Below are positions 11,405-25,138 of a stretch of 64,000 nt of DNA, one piece after another. The stretch covers positions 3,706,307 to 3,770,306 of the forward strand of contig NC_064655.1 of assembly GCF_001723175.1 (NCBI RefSeq). Direction: 5' to 3'. Numbering within the stretch: position 1 is the stretch's first letter; every line of letters starts with the position of its first letter. The DNA is from Penicillium oxalicum. Lineage: Eukaryota; Ascomycota; Eurotiomycetes; Eurotiales; Aspergillaceae. The notes beneath the pieces were generated by a model. That model ran no database searches. It was not told where the DNA came from and saw only the letters and a program-made list of their open reading frames with translations. Made by a program: the position numbers and the translations under genes.

Positions 11405-14400
11405 ATTATCATTCGTCGATAAAAGAAAAACTCGAGACGTGACCGAGTGTTGAGGCTTCACCGATGTTTGAAACAACAATCTTCGCGATTCTCGGCAATC
11501 CAAGTCACGACTCTCCATCGAACGGAAGTGCTTACCAGATAACGGCTGGCTACTTGTACGGATGATATCATGCTTCGCTTTCACTTGAATTTTTTTTCGG
11601 CAACCGGGTCGGTTTGAAAAGAGACAGGATGTTAGGGAAATGAGTGGTGGAATTCCATCAACCCGAAGTTGGAGGATTGTTCCCTTTGCTTTGGTCCTTG
11701 GGCGACCGGTTGTGAATGCCGAGTCGAGCCGTGAACGGTCGTTTCCATCTCGTAAATAGGCTATTCCATGCATTTTCATTTCCAAATCCAGAAATGGAGT
11801 CTTGCCTGGGGGTTACCCAACCTGATAAGTTGCATGGAGATTCGATGACAATCGTCCTTCGGGGCAACGTGTTGGTTTCGAAGACCCTACATGTGGGTTG
11901 TTTTGTTCTCACGTGTCTGGCATTGAATGTTCCACCAAGCCCGACGTAGTTTTCCCTAGACCTTCAATCTGCATTCCAGAATCGCTCTGGTTGCGTCAAT
12001 TTCGCTTCGACTGTCATTGTCACCTTCAATCTTTCGTATTTTTATGGGTGCCTTTCCCTCTGTGTGTGCAACATGCTGCCTGAAAAGGACGACCAATGTA
12101 AATCCCAGCAATTCTTGGACTGATTTTGATATTCCGGTCTCCCTTGGACATGCACAACAAGACCTACCTGGTAGCCGCCTCAACCCGGTCTAAACATACT
12201 TCGGGGCTGTCATTCAAGAGAGCGTCCAGCCTTGTGTATGTGCTAATCAACCAAAACGACTGAGGGTGTCAATTGCCAATTCATACTACGTACATGCACG
12301 TCATTTTGTTTTACGGCCGCTCATCCAGGGAGCGGGACTCGATGAATGCCCGAAAATTTATCCTCAGAATGCATCGACCTCTACCTGCTCTAACTAGTAG
12401 CTCCAATGCCTCCCACCTCCCACACTCAGACCCAGCGAAGTCCACCGAGAGGCCGGTGCCCAGGGCCCCAATTCTTGAAGGCACCTTCCCACCTCGACGG
12501 AGCTAGGTACATAGGTATCTAGAGCGACATCAATGTCCAACGGAGACAATACGCAGTCGGTTCCGGGTCTCGAGGCATTGCCATCACTAAGTTAATCTGG
12601 AAGTCACAATTGATCCAAGATACTTACGGACCTGACTCCTACTGGTACGTGGTGCTTGCGCACCGGTTCCTGGTCGGTGATTTCACTGACTGGTGGAGTC
12701 TGGTAGCATTAAGCACGTCTTGACAAATATATCTATGTAGCATGACGATTGGGATCGATCGTCACCCGCGTAGCCCCATGATCTTCCAGGCAGGATGGCA
12801 GATTTTGCAGGCGATGGCCATGGATATCTTACATGTACCTACCTACCAACCTCCTTGCTGAATACTTCTCAGCCTCCAGGCCCCATCCGGACTCTATACC
12901 TCATTTCAACATACCTACGGGCCAGACCTACCTAATCAATCCTCAATGCCCCGACCTCCTCTCGACAGATGTCAAACGAGTCTTGAACGGGTGTCACAAC
13001 CTCTGCCCGGGCCTCCATCCACTTATTGCATAATACATACTTTCGCTTGATTCAGACACCTCTCGAGTTATTTACTGACATGCTTCCAAATCCTCATTCA
13101 TGTTCTCCTAATTCCGAGGTTAGTGCAGTGGTCTTAGTCCCGTCCCTCGGAATGGATTTTGACGCACACCATTGAAAGCCGGTAGCCTCAAAATGTTCGA
13201 AGAGCATAAAGATCGACGAAGTCTAATACCTAATCTTACCTGAAAGGATAGCCTTCACGTGACAGTCTCCAGAAGTCTTGCTCGCTCAACACGCACCCCA
13301 TCGACGGGGAGATCTCGAACAGAACGATTCATATCGCGCGCCCAAATTGCGATCCAATCTGAATACAGGCGGATGTACACGCCACAAACCCAAGGCCCAC
13401 CCAAAGACCCGCTAGCCGAGCTGGGGCCGAACGGCCACATGATGGCCCCAGGCTCCTCCCCAAACTTCGATTACGCGACCGTGCGCTGGACTGCCACCTG
13501 TACTTCATTTGATGCCCTCGTCATGACTCCTGAGAATCATTCGTGGACTGACCTTAGTGAAAGGAGAGCCATACCCTTAATGCTCCTTGAAATCTCATAC
13601 GCACGCCCGGAAGCTCCGGCATCGAGCTCAGCTGAACCAGTTTGTGAGAGATCATGATCTCATTTTGTGTGAATTCCACGGGTCGCAGCCGCTCAATAAT
13701 CCCTGAATCGAGGATGATGGACGCGGATCAAGGGCTGCAGGAGGCGGCATTTCCCCCCGAATCAGCAAATTGGGCCCTGATGTGGAAGTTTCTGAAGAAT
13801 GCTCAAGGTGCCTCTTCTGCTGCTTTATGACATTCGAAAGTCATTGCGTCACGCTGAGGCTTCTCTCTCCCGGAAACCCAACACACTTTTGCAATTCAGA
13901 TTCAGACTGTTCCAGCTCGATAAAGTTGACTCCACAATTGAAAATGACAGCGAGCTAGTCTCCCGCTATGCATGATCCCTCAAGAGAGTTGAGAGACGCA
14001 GGCGCTTTGCCCCCCCCAGCTTTATCCAGATGAGCTCAATGAGATGGGAACTGTAAACAGCGAGGCGCATGAACTCGTCCAACTTATTTGCTCTTCAACA
14101 CGCTCTCATTGACAGGCCATATGGCTAGACTATGTTGAAGCTGCCGGGTCTCGATCATGGGGTTGAAATCAAGTATATGCGACTCGTAGTGTCGCATTTC
14201 TCCACCTGTCCCCCCACACCGATGAATAGGCTTCCTTCCTCGCATCATTGACTTAGACCCGTGCCTCGAAAAGTCACAGTGTCGAGGATCCTCATTTGTC
14301 GAGATCTGCTCGATGATTTCAGATCGTGTCGATACGGATGCTTTCAGTGCATAGCTGCTGGCAGCTATGATGGCCCCAAAGACGATCCGATGCATCGATG

Positions 14401-14663
14401 ATCATGGCGCTACCGGCGTCGCCGGTGCGAGGCAATGATGCCATGACATGGACGTGGAAAGCACTCCCTATTATTTGACCCGTGTACAGTCCAGCTGCTG
14501 GGACATTTTGGTGCTTTCTCTTCAGCACATTCAATCTATGACCGTATGATACTTTCAATTGAACGTTTACGCAACTACACGACCGTCAACTATCACGACC
14601 GTTAATTACTTCCAAACTATTGTTTATTATTTCAAATCTAATACTCGAACCCAAAAAAACATC
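11405..14663. other. Long intergenic region before the NACHT gene
   Basis: About 3.3 kb with no gene I can support. Short open frames on both strands lack codon structure or motifs. It likely contains the eS30 3' UTR, the promoter of the large NACHT gene and nothing else recognisable. Confidence 0.4.
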
Positions 14664-17600
14664 ATGTCCGCCAATGAATTGAGAAGTGAGATTGAGCAGC
14701 ATGGCTCAAGCTTGGGCTCTCGACTCACCAAGAAGCTGAGCAAAAGGCTCTCGATGAGCGGCAGCTCCAAGGATGGTGGAAAGGATGTGGCGCATACCTC
14801 TCCAAGCTCAGGTTACGACAAGGACACGACTAGCGGCCGACAAAGCATGCCCGACACCCAGCGAATCGGGGACCAGACTGCAAAGGACAGCCCGAATGCC
14901 GCGAGTAGCAGTGCGGCGAAGCAAGAGATTCCACAGATTGTGGTAGGGGATAGAGACACCGCTGAAGGGCCTCGTGGTGAGACAGCCACGGCCGACAATG
15001 TCAACTTGATGAGCGCCAGAGAGCTCGGTACCCAGGCCGGCGAACGGAGATCAAGCATCACCCCAGGCCCACTTGAATACAACACTGATATACGAAGAGG
15101 CCCTATTACGACGGGCGTCCAAAGAGATTCTAGCGAGGCTGTCCATGGTGCTGGCAGTAGCGACCAAGCCCAGTCGTTCCCACGTCAGACTGAAAGCCCT
15201 TTCGCTTCTGACCCTGCCCAGCAGAGCATGGGTAAAAGCCCAACTGGAGTGGAACCCGCCGCTGCCACCTCACGCAAAGTCGAGAGCAAGCCTGGCTTTG
15301 CTGCCTTTGGAAGCGGTCCGCTTGGAGACATCCTCCACCGCTCTTCTGAGCAGAGTAACTCGAAAATGGTTACCACTGACGACGAAAGAAATGCTCAGGT
15401 GAAGCAGCCGACAAACCTTGAGCAGAATCAAGGTTTCGGCAGAGGTGCTGCTACCGGGCTTGGAATCGGAGCAGGTGCTGGCACAGCACTCGGGGGCCCG
15501 AGGATGAGTCGCGGCATGGACAGCGCTGGGACAGACACCAATGGCATGGGCACCACCAGCATGGGAACCACCGACAAGGGCACCTCTGGCATGAACACCT
15601 CTGGCATGAACACCTCTGGCATGAACACCTCTGGCGTGAACACCTCTGGAATGGGCAACACCGACAGAATCACTGACACACAAGCCAGCATGGCCAAGTC
15701 CCGAGATGGTGGTGTTGTGCGAGGGGGTAATGCTGTTATGGGTGGTATAGGCGAGTCTCCGAAGATGGTTGGGCCTGGAAAAGAAAATTCATCAAGTCAA
15801 GGAGGGAGCTTAGCCCCTGGTCTTGCTGGTGCAGCCGGCCTCGCCGGTGCAGTCGGGGCGACTGAACTGGGTGCCAAGACTGTCATGTCTGGTCAGAGAG
15901 GAGCCACTGAGGGATCTCGTGCACCTTTCACTGATGCCGACGGTCTTGGTTCTCCTGGTGGAGCTCAGAAGACAACATCATCGCTGCCCGAATACGCACC
16001 GGTGGCAGCCGCGGGAGGTGCCGGTATTGTCGGTATGAACAGTCCGGCTCGCATGGATGAAAAAACAACTATCTCCACCGAGCCTGGAATGCCCGGAGCT
16101 ACCAGAGGTTCTCCCATGCCAGCGGATGTTGCAGCTGGCCGGACCGAGGGGATTGCGCCGACTTCCAGCACTGGACGTTCACGCTTGTACATGCACACAA
16201 TGCCCCAGCGATCAGGTATACCATCTCAACCAGCACCGCCAGGCACCGTGGTGATGAATGTACCAGACAGCAGTAACCTCAAGGACTCGAACAAAGCCAC
16301 TGCTCGTCGTCAGTACTCCACCACGCCGAGTTCAGCTACAACAAACACTGGCGCTGCATCAACCCGGGCAGTGCGAGGATTGAGCGTAAGCGCGCTAAAG
16401 ACAACTGCCCTCCAAGACAAGTTGCATGCAGTTTCACAAAAGTGCAAGGCTCAACTGGGTACCACAGCTAGTGAGCTCAGCCAGCGCAGCCCAACTGTGG
16501 ATAATTTCTTTGACGCCGTGGCCGACGAACGTCTGCGATGGATGCCACGCGATGGCAGCAGACTAGACTGTAGTCTAAGGTGGGCTTCAAGGCTTGCATC
16601 TGCTGTTGACGCTCTTCGTCAATCTACCGAGTCATTCACCCCTGGCGCTGAAGCCGCCGCTCAGTTAATTTGGGGCTTCATGATCATGCTGCTCGAGTCT
16701 GACTTGGATGACACTGATCTCTTTGAGAGTATATTTGGACGGTATGGCCGCGTTGCTGTTGGCATCTACCTCCTCATTCAGTATGAATCAGTTTACAAGA
16801 ATGCGGCCGAACTCCAGCCCCAAGCCACTGCTGTGTTTGCGGACCTACTTGAAATGGTCTGTAACACCACGACTAGCGCTGTCGAAGGCTCGAAGGCGAA
16901 GGAACCAAGCTATCTGATTGAGCACGATGTGGATTCCGCGTTCATAACCTATGCGAAGCGCTACTCAACTCATTGGAACGCTGTTGTCGAACAATCCGCC
17001 TACCGCGTTGTCAAACAGAGCTCGCTGATCAATTCCAAGCCTGAGTTGGGAAGTTTGCGCCAGTTCCTCGGTGTGCAAGATCGTCCTCTTCAGCTGATTC
17101 TCGACTCACGAATGCACTCGTTGGCCGAGGGATCCTTTGAGTGGTTTAATAGTACCTTGTATGACTTCACCATCGGCCAAACCCCTGCCATGATTATGAC
17201 CGGAGACGCGGGATCGGGAAAAAGCGCCCTTGCACAGTGGACAGTTGAGCGTCTTCAGGAATCAGCCGAACATGACTCTTGGAACGTTATTCCATATACT
17301 ATTCGTAAGATTTGACCATATTACACTTGCCGTTGAGCCAGATATTTGCTAACACGCCTAGGTGCTGACATTCCTGTTGCAACTCTAACCCTTCGGCTTT
17401 TGAAAGGGATCCTGCATCAGATGCTAGATCACTGCGTTAGCGACCGGCAGCTCCAGGAAGCGATCTTGGTGCATGTGGCGAATGCCGCCCAGGGAGCTAT
17501 GGACGGCGCCTCTGAAACCGAGGTTGAGGAGCATCTCTGGAAAGGTATTCACGCCGGTTTGGGATCGACGATCAAGTTTATGTTCATCGTCGATGGCCTG

Positions 17601-20600
17601 GATCAGATCAGGGCCGGAGATGCCGATCCAAGCGAAGTGGTGAACAAGTTCACTCAAATTCTCACCAAGCAGAACGCGGGATCTAAGATGATTGTCTTCA
17701 CTAGACCACTCACCTTCAAGTCCCGTTCCGCAGGTGTGACACAATTCACTATGGAGAAAAGCCAGACGCGCCAAGACCTTGTCGCCTTCGTGACTAAAGT
17801 GTTCCAGAATTCGCACCTGAAGACAAGCAAGAGCGATCAGCTCCAGTCGGCCGTAGCTGCAGTTGTCAACCGGTCCCAGGGATCTTTCAGCTGGGCTGAA
17901 ATGGCTGTTGAGTACGCCAAGCGTCAGCGAACCTTGGCCGAGGCGACTACTTCTGTGCAGTCTTTGCCACAGCCCATGACCGAGTTGCTCGATTTCCACA
18001 TGAAAAACCTGGACCTCTCTCAGCGTGAAGCTGTCGCAGTCATCTCGTGGCTGGCTGCATCCGAGCGGCCATTGCTCGTGGAGGAAATTGAAGAACTTCT
18101 TCGGGTCAATACTACTGGGCCATCACTAGCCTCGGGTCTAAGCCATGATGATCACCAATGGTCAAGCGCCCTCAAACCCCTTGTTGTTACCCGCTTTGGC
18201 GTTGTGTCGTTTGCACACACATCGATCCGCGACCATGTTCTAATGAAAGCCAAGTCCGCCAATTTCAAAACACCTTTCAATCTCAAGGAGGCGAACTTGG
18301 ATCTCCTGATGCGATGCCTCGGATGGGTGCAATTGCAAGTACATGAAGAGACAGATGTGTCGATGGACAAGCTGACTATGGATGAACGTCACCGTCTTTT
18401 CGACAAATATGTCATTTTGGAGTACACAGCGCGCTACTGGCTTTCTCATCTCCTTTCTTCAAATCTGGTAACCGACGAAGGCGAGTTTATATTCACATCA
18501 AGCTTCAAGAAGCTTCTTCCGACCACAGTTCTCTTTGCTCGTCTTGAGCTTACGTGCAAAGAGTCGCAGTTCACTCGTTCGAGTGTCGTTGATCTGTACC
18601 GCATTGCCACGGATATACGTCGCTTGGTGCTCGGCGAGAAGTCTCTTGGATTACTGGAGAGTGTTCTTCTTAGCGCTCGTGTGGCGAAGTTTGCACATGC
18701 TAGCTATGCCGACGAACATTGCTATGAGGCATGGAAACTCAGTCAAGAGCTTTTGGGCCAGGCCGACCCCATTACGCTCAATTGCACTGAGATGATGACT
18801 CAATCATTCAGGGAGCAAGGGACGATGACACCTCAACAGGAGGATATTATGAAGTACCTCATCCTTACCGACTCAGAAATTACGGGTGTTGAGTTCGATA
18901 GTCGACTCAAGTACCTTGGTATCCTCGTCGGGATGTACAAAGCCCGCGGTGACAATGACGCCGCTATGATGGTCTCGAAGCAATTTTTCAACAGTGTCGT
19001 GGAAAAATATGGCACGAACTCAAGACAGTCAACTGAGGCTGCGGACTTCCTGACTGGCCAATTCTCTACCGACGGTAGTGATGAGATGAGCCGAGACATC
19101 GCAAGGACCAAATATGACAATATTACCCGCACAATGGGTGTTACGGATGAACGGCGCATCAAATACTCCTTGTACATGGCGCAGCTTTACGAGCAGCAAG
19201 GCCAGCATGCGCAGGCACACACTGTTCTCTCCAGTCTCTGGGCTGGCCTCAACGCACGCGATATTGACTCCGTGGACATGATGGACAAAAAGGCAAATGT
19301 TGCGTTGGTCTATTATCAGTTCCTTCGTCGCCAGGGCCGCAATGATGAGGCCGAGGTTATCATGCACGAGCTGGTAGCTGACCTCGAAACCTCTGGCATT
19401 CAGTCTCCTGAGATGATGCAGCGCGTTCAGTTGCTGCGCGCCGAGACACGAGAGATGCAGATGTACGACCTGGATCGCTCATTGTGCATCCTCTTGTGGC
19501 AATACTACAAGCAGAATCACAAGGAGCACACTCCAGAGGCACGGAGCCTAGCCCTGTCACTCGCCGAGGATATGGCCAAGCCGGTTTCCACGAAGGACTC
19601 CAAGTCCGTCTCGGGACATGATCGCAAGCTCATGGTTGAGCTTCTGGATTCCATTGCTTCTTCGCCCAGTAACATCTCCGTACCCACCTTGATACTTTGT
19701 CATAACCTGGCGAGTATTTATGTCCGTGACGAAGATTGGACAGGGGCAAGCGAGTGTTCCAAGGCTGTTCTACGACATGTTCATCCTACCGTGGAACAGG
19801 CCGGCTCATACAAGAAATTTACAACCGAGCTGGCTCCCCCTATCACAGACTTGTCGTTGATTCTTGCATATTGCCACTTCCGAAAACTTCATCTTGAGCA
19901 AGCCAGTATCGTTTACGACAACGCCTTTAGCTCTCTGGTCGCCTCCGATAAGGTGCCAGTTTCATCAGTCCTGGCCGTCGCAAAGGCCGTCGTGGAGTTC
20001 TATGAGACCACTTTCCAGTTCACAAAAGCACTGGATGTGTTGCACGTGGTTAGCAACTTCTTGACATCTCGACTTGGCGAGGCAGACAAGCACACGATTG
20101 ACAACATGTATCTCGAAGCTGCGATGGCCAAACGTTTGGAGATGGACAAGGAAGCGAAGACCACTTATCAAAGAATCTACAAGAACAACTTGAAAGGTGA
20201 CATCGTTGCCCCAGCGGGTATGAAAGCAGCACTTGCCCTCATAGATCTCTACGAGCGGGACAAGCAGTGGGACTCAGCATTGGATATCTATCGCCATGTA
20301 TGGCCCACAATCATTGTTCAGGACAACATGCAGCCAAACGACAAAACCCAGACGGATGTTCTCCTGGACAAGACCTACACGGGCTACATGAAACTTTTGA
20401 CACCTCATGGGAAGGATTCCAACTTTTCAGAGCGCTACAGAGTTTCGTCCGATTATGTCAATACCTGTCGCAATGTGTACGGCCCGACTCATCAAAAGAC
20501 TCTAGACGCAACCCTCTTGTTCGCTGAGCTCTGTGAGTCGCACGATTCTTATACCGACCAAGCCATTGGTTTGTACAGGCAGCCCCTGCAGACAAGCGAG

Positions 20601-22400
20601 TGGATTCCTACTTCTCAAGCTACCAAGAGTCTTGACCAGATGAATCAATCTCTCCCAATTACACTGAAGCATAAGCTTGCACAGCTCTACGTTCGCAAGC
20701 GGGATTCTACCAGCGAGGCGCGATCCTTGTACACCGAGGAGTTCCAACTTGGCAAGAAGACACAAGGCTACTTCTCGCCTACCACGTTGGCTTGGCTGCG
20801 GGAGCTTGCTCTGGCTCACTCCCGACAGGCGACGCCGACCTCTGTCCAACAAGGCAATGCTTTGCTTCATAACTACGTGATGGATTGCTTGCAGGCAGAT
20901 GGTGACACTGCGATGATGGCCAGCTGGGCGCGAAAGATCGCCGCGATCTACCTGGAATGCGGTTTCATTGAGGGAGGAAACAATGTTCTTGACGAGCTTC
21001 GCCAGCGAGTGGTGTCGGGACCCGAGCTCTCTACAATCCCTCTGAGCGACCGCAAAGACGCGGTGTTCACGGCCGCGTTTGAAGAGGTGTTTGGTCGCCG
21101 GGCCAGCGCCGGGCAAATCATGCAGGAGATGGCCGCTGAAATGCAGACCCAGCAGGCATTCAACAAGAGTCTTTCGAGCCACGAATTCCTTCCTACATTG
21201 ATTACTGGCGACAATCTTGCGCGCCTCCAGACCGAACAGAGCCGTACTCGGGCGGCCACAGCTACTCGCAACAAATTGTATGAGTACTTCTGCGCTACGT
21301 TGTCTGCAACTCCTCTCGCCGACCGAGATGTGGTCAAGCAATTCTACAAGATCTGTTTGAAGGAGGTTCACCACAACAATGGCAAGAAGAATATCTTGGT
21401 CACGACTACGAAGATGGTGCGAGACCTGTGCAACTCTTCTCGATTCCAGGATGCCAGCGATGTATCGGGCGTGCTGCACTCCTTCCTGCATCTCACTGAT
21501 TCGCTGAATACCAACGACAATATCATCACCGCCAGCAAGCTGTGTCTGTACTTGACTGGCCATCAAGCAACCAAGTGTGAGAGCTCGGCGCTTTCGGCCG
21601 AGATGTCGGCCAAATCCAAGATGCTTCTGCAAGAGCTCATGGCATCTTCCAAGACGACGGGAATGGAGATTGTCGACCTTCCGTTCCATGAGCTCAACGA
21701 CTTCATCACCTTGCTAGGTGAGCATGAAATGTTCGATGATCTCGAAGGTGTCCTCACTCAATTGTGGACCTCCCGTATTGTCCAGCGTACCTGGACCCCG
21801 GATGTTGTTGTCTGGATCGGTCGTCGACTGGTTGAGACGCGATTCTGCCGGGGCTCCGTGGACTCGGCCATTCAGCTCTGTCGTGACATCTGCTACAACT
21901 TGCGACAGGTGTGGGGATCCTGTGATCCTGTCACGTTGGAAATGACGAAGCTTCTTTCGGCACTCTTCACTGCATCCAACAATCACAAGTCTGCGGCCGC
22001 CCTACACGAAGGCGCCTTGCATGAGCTGATGGCCGACTCGAATGCGAAGAACCACCCACATGCTGCGGATACTGCTTCTCAGCATATGGAATTGCTCCGC
22101 CGCTCTCAGTCTCGTCTTGGTGCCGGGAAGAGCGATTCGTCCCGGAGCCCGAACCATGCTGATCTTATCACGCAAGTGACCAATCGGTTTGGCTTGAAGG
22201 ACAACCAAATCCAGGGCGTGGGTGAAGCCAATGGTGGCGATCAGTTCGGTGTCTGGTCTCGACCCCGACGCTTCAGTATTGATGTCGATGATCTCGATGA
22301 ACAGGGACCCTCGCATCACAACCATCTGCGCGAGTCGAGTGGAGGTCATATGGGTCACGGAAACGGAACGGGCAGAAGAATTTCGGTGCAAGCTCTTTAA
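14664..22400 (+). CDS. NACHT/STAND NLR-like protein with disordered N terminus and repeat C terminus
   Basis: Two exons, 14664-17304 and 17362-22400, joined across a 57-bp GTAAGA...TAG intron, encode 2,559 residues. Residues 1-~560 are low-complexity Ser/Gly/Thr-rich and include a short TSGMN tandem repeat. Residues ~575-790 form a helical domain of the kind placed before NACHT in fungal STAND proteins. The NTPase has Walker A GDAGSGKS at ~847-854 and Walker B FIVDGLD at ~955-961, followed by a sensor-like VFTRP. A winged-helix-like stretch and a long helical region (~1250-2450) rich in TPR-like spacing follow. Such proteins are ATP-driven switches in fungal non-self recognition or stress signalling. 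The ligand and output here are unknown. The intron falls just after Walker A. Confidence 0.88.
15581..15651 (+). repeat. 15-bp coding tandem repeat in the NACHT gene
   Basis: About four and a half copies of a unit reading GGCATGAACACCTCT encode Gly-Met-Asn-Thr-Ser. One copy has Val for Met. Related GMGTT-like units lie immediately upstream. The unit is a multiple of three, so copy number changes keep the frame. Confidence 0.85.
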
Positions 22401-22877
22401 GCCCTGCAATTTGTCTGTGGCTATCAACCAGTCGAACCCAGTTGAAGAGGTGGACTAAATTGTGACATTCCCAAACCACCATCGTGTTTACACTTTTCAG
22501 GGATTGCTTTGTCTTACTTTTTCCGTTTAGGCGTTGGGGAAGCGTCAGGTCTGATTGATTGAGCAAGTGAAAACGAATATGCCAATGCAATATGTATGAA
22601 CTAAAAAACAAAATTTAATTTTGTTACCTATGACAAGTGTGCCGTTGAGGCCATATACGCCTTTGTTCTACTAGCTGTACCTACTATTAACTGAACATTG
22701 AATTATGAATTAAATTTGAGGAGCACCTAACTAGGTACCGCGGGCTGCCTTTGATCAAATTATCTATCCCAAATGACCTTGTGAAAGAGCCTCGACCAAT
22801 CTCTGACAATCGATCGAGGCATCGGTCCCCCAAAAATGGTACCATCCACCCATCCACCATCCACGGTGCACCTCGTT
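22401..22877. other. Convergent intergenic region
   Basis: A 477-bp A+T-rich stretch between the NACHT gene and the SIMPL gene. No coding signal; presumably both 3' UTRs. Confidence 0.5.
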
Positions 22878-23651
22878 CTATCCAATTGACTCAAACTCGA
22901 CAGTCACAGACACCGTCACAAGAATATCGGGCGGACTGAGTTCGAGCGTGTCCGACACCAACTCCTGGTCGGTAGGATCATCGCTGCTGCCGCTCATGCA
23001 GGCTAACAAGGCCTCTCTTCTGGCTCTTCTTCCTCTTGCTGATGGATTTGCCTGCCCAAATAAGGAAGCACCAGGGAACACAGAGCCCTCGAGATGCTGA
23101 GCGCAGGAATTTGTGCCATGGTCTGAGATCAGGGTCGGTTGCACTTCCCGGCCCACCTCTTTGGCATAGTCGTTGGCCTTGGTGATGGCTTCCCGAATGG
23201 CTTCCCGGCGCGCTTGCGAGCATAGCGCGGCCTGAGTCGCGTCGCTGAGGTTCCATTCGATCGAGTTGATTTCGACGGTCGACTGGGGCACCAGTTGCCC
23301 GATGACTTGACTCAGTGTTTTGATGTCGCGGAAGACAATCCGGAGGGACATGGACGCTTGATGCACCCTGGGTAAGGCTACTTCATTTCTGTATGGGGTA
23401 TGACTTTTGGTCCGGAGCGAAGTCGAGGCGAACCGGGCGACCGGTGCATCGACGGATGTCGCACCATCGTTGGTTCTGAGAGAGAGCGTCTTAAAGAGTT
23501 CGCTCAATTCGTTAGACTTGGTTACCACCTGCTGCGACACCGAGTCCAACTCGGGGCCCTCCGAAATCACCGTCAGCCGCAGGATGCCTTGTTCGGCGAG
23601 GCGGGTGATGCTCGACTCGCCGTTCACTCGGATCGTGAGAGGCTTCGTCAT
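22878..23651 (-). CDS. SIMPL (DUF541) domain protein
   Basis: A single exon of 257 residues starting at ATG 23651. The start TIRVNGESSITRLAEQGILRLTV is the characteristic first strand of the SIMPL/DUF541 fold. It is followed by alternating strands and helices, an AREAIREAITKANDYAKEVG-like helix and the closing DILVTVSVTVEFE strand. A Ser/Arg-rich acidic insertion sits at ~205-240. No signal peptide or membrane segment is visible, so the protein is probably cytosolic. Bacterial and animal family members include oxidative-stress and signalling proteins, but the fungal role is not established. It is transcribed toward the NACHT gene. Confidence 0.8.
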   Translation of the reverse strand: MTKPLTIRVNGESSITRLAEQGILRLTVISEGPELDSVSQQVVTKSNELSELFKTLSLRTNDGATSVDAPVARFASTSLRTKSHTPYRNEVALPRVHQASMSLRIVFRDIKTLSQVIGQLVPQSTVEINSIEWNLSDATQAALCSQARREAIREAITKANDYAKEVGREVQPTLISDHGTNSCAQHLEGSVFPGASLFGQANPSARGRRARREALLACMSGSSDDPTDQELVSDTLELSPPDILVTVSVTVEFESIG

Positions 23652-25138
23652 GTTTTTTTTTGTACTTTAGACGATCTTGATTTGTCTCTGGAACAAAGCT
23701 GCAGATCCTCGTTGCTGAGATTTGTATAGTGTAAAGAAGAAAAATCTGTCAATGAAGAGTGACAGAGAGAGAGAAATGAGAAAGGAAGAGAACCAAGAAG
23801 AGGGAATTTGTACCGTGAGGGGGCGAAGCACGCGGTCCATGCAGTGACCTTTCTGCTGATGCCTCATTTTCGAAGACGAACAGAGCAGTACCTCAGCTGA
23901 GGGTCTCTTAGATTTATTCTGTAGCCTCATTTGCCTGATTCCCTCCCCAATATTTCACACGCCATGTGGACCGACCACCCGCCACCCAAGAACTCAGTTG
24001 CCTATTGGATCTTCTCATGGTGGAACAGGCACCGATGCTGTACCACTGATCCACACGTCGACTTGAGACTTGGATGGCTATGTTCTTGACGAGGCGACTT
24101 GCCGAGACCTATGTCGCCAGTTCATTGAATCTAAATAGCTCCACAATCATGGATTCTCCGTGGCAGACTTCATTGGATTGGCCATGTAAATGAAGTTACA
24201 TTCACGCACGTGGGTTGTTAAATCTGGTATTGTAGGATTGGGCGTTCAGACTGAGCCTCTCTGACGATGCACCTAATTCACAAACGTACATCGTACTCCG
24301 CATCACTATCATATTATACGGACAACCTTCATCAATGGGTGGGGTGCAACCGTGATCGAGACCTTAAGTGGCTGAAGTACTGGAGCTGAAGAAGTGGTAG
24401 AGACATCCCAACACCATTTGACAAGGTAGAAAACACTCAAATCGATAGGATTCAAGATATAACCTCATTCTTGGCCCACCAAAAGATTTAGGAAGATTCA
24501 TGGGGACCCGAGATTTCTCTCTGTATCACTGACATCATTCCTCTCCATATCAGAGATTAGAAACATGCGCTCAGACGACAACTCCGTCAAGTCGTGTGTG
24601 TCAAACAGAAGCATGTGTTTGTTCATTGCTTTTATGAAAACTCTGCGAAATCGACAAAAAGGAAAGAGTGACAACAGCAGACTTCTATGGACTAGGTAGG
24701 ACCCCAGAGTAACGTTATTTTCATGGTGGGTTTTTGCACCTCTTCCTAGGTGCTGACATGTCCTCGAGAATCCCAAGAGTGTAACCTCCACTTGTAACCA
24801 TGACCTGATCTGATCATGGAATCGAGCTGCAAGGCCAATTCCACGTCCCGAAAAAATAAATGGGCAATGAGGAACGAGCCAAAGCCAACCACCCTCAAGT
24901 GGACACCAGGTCATAGCCGTGTATGTATATGATATTCAGCCGGCGCCGCCAACCATGCAAATCCAGACAGAACGAGCAGAAGCAAAATAAGAATAAGCGA
25001 CAGGCGGCAGAAGAAGATAAATCGCAAAACAGGAGGAACTCCCCCCGGCAATGGTCCGGCAAAGCCAGAAACCAGAAGAAAGGAAAAGAAAGGAAAAAGA
25101 ACCAAACAAGTGAACAAGAAACACCATCATATTCATTT
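23652..25138. other. Intergenic region between SIMPL gene and zinc transporter
   Basis: About 1.5 kb. It contains GA-rich and CT-rich simple sequence near 23760-23800 in the SIMPL promoter. The rest should be the 3' flank of the zinc transporter. No gene is supported. Confidence 0.4.

Noticed and set aside
20502..21689. 395-residue open frame on the minus strand
   Set aside because: It is antisense to the NACHT gene's second exon, has the composition of a reverse-strand shadow and shows no motif.
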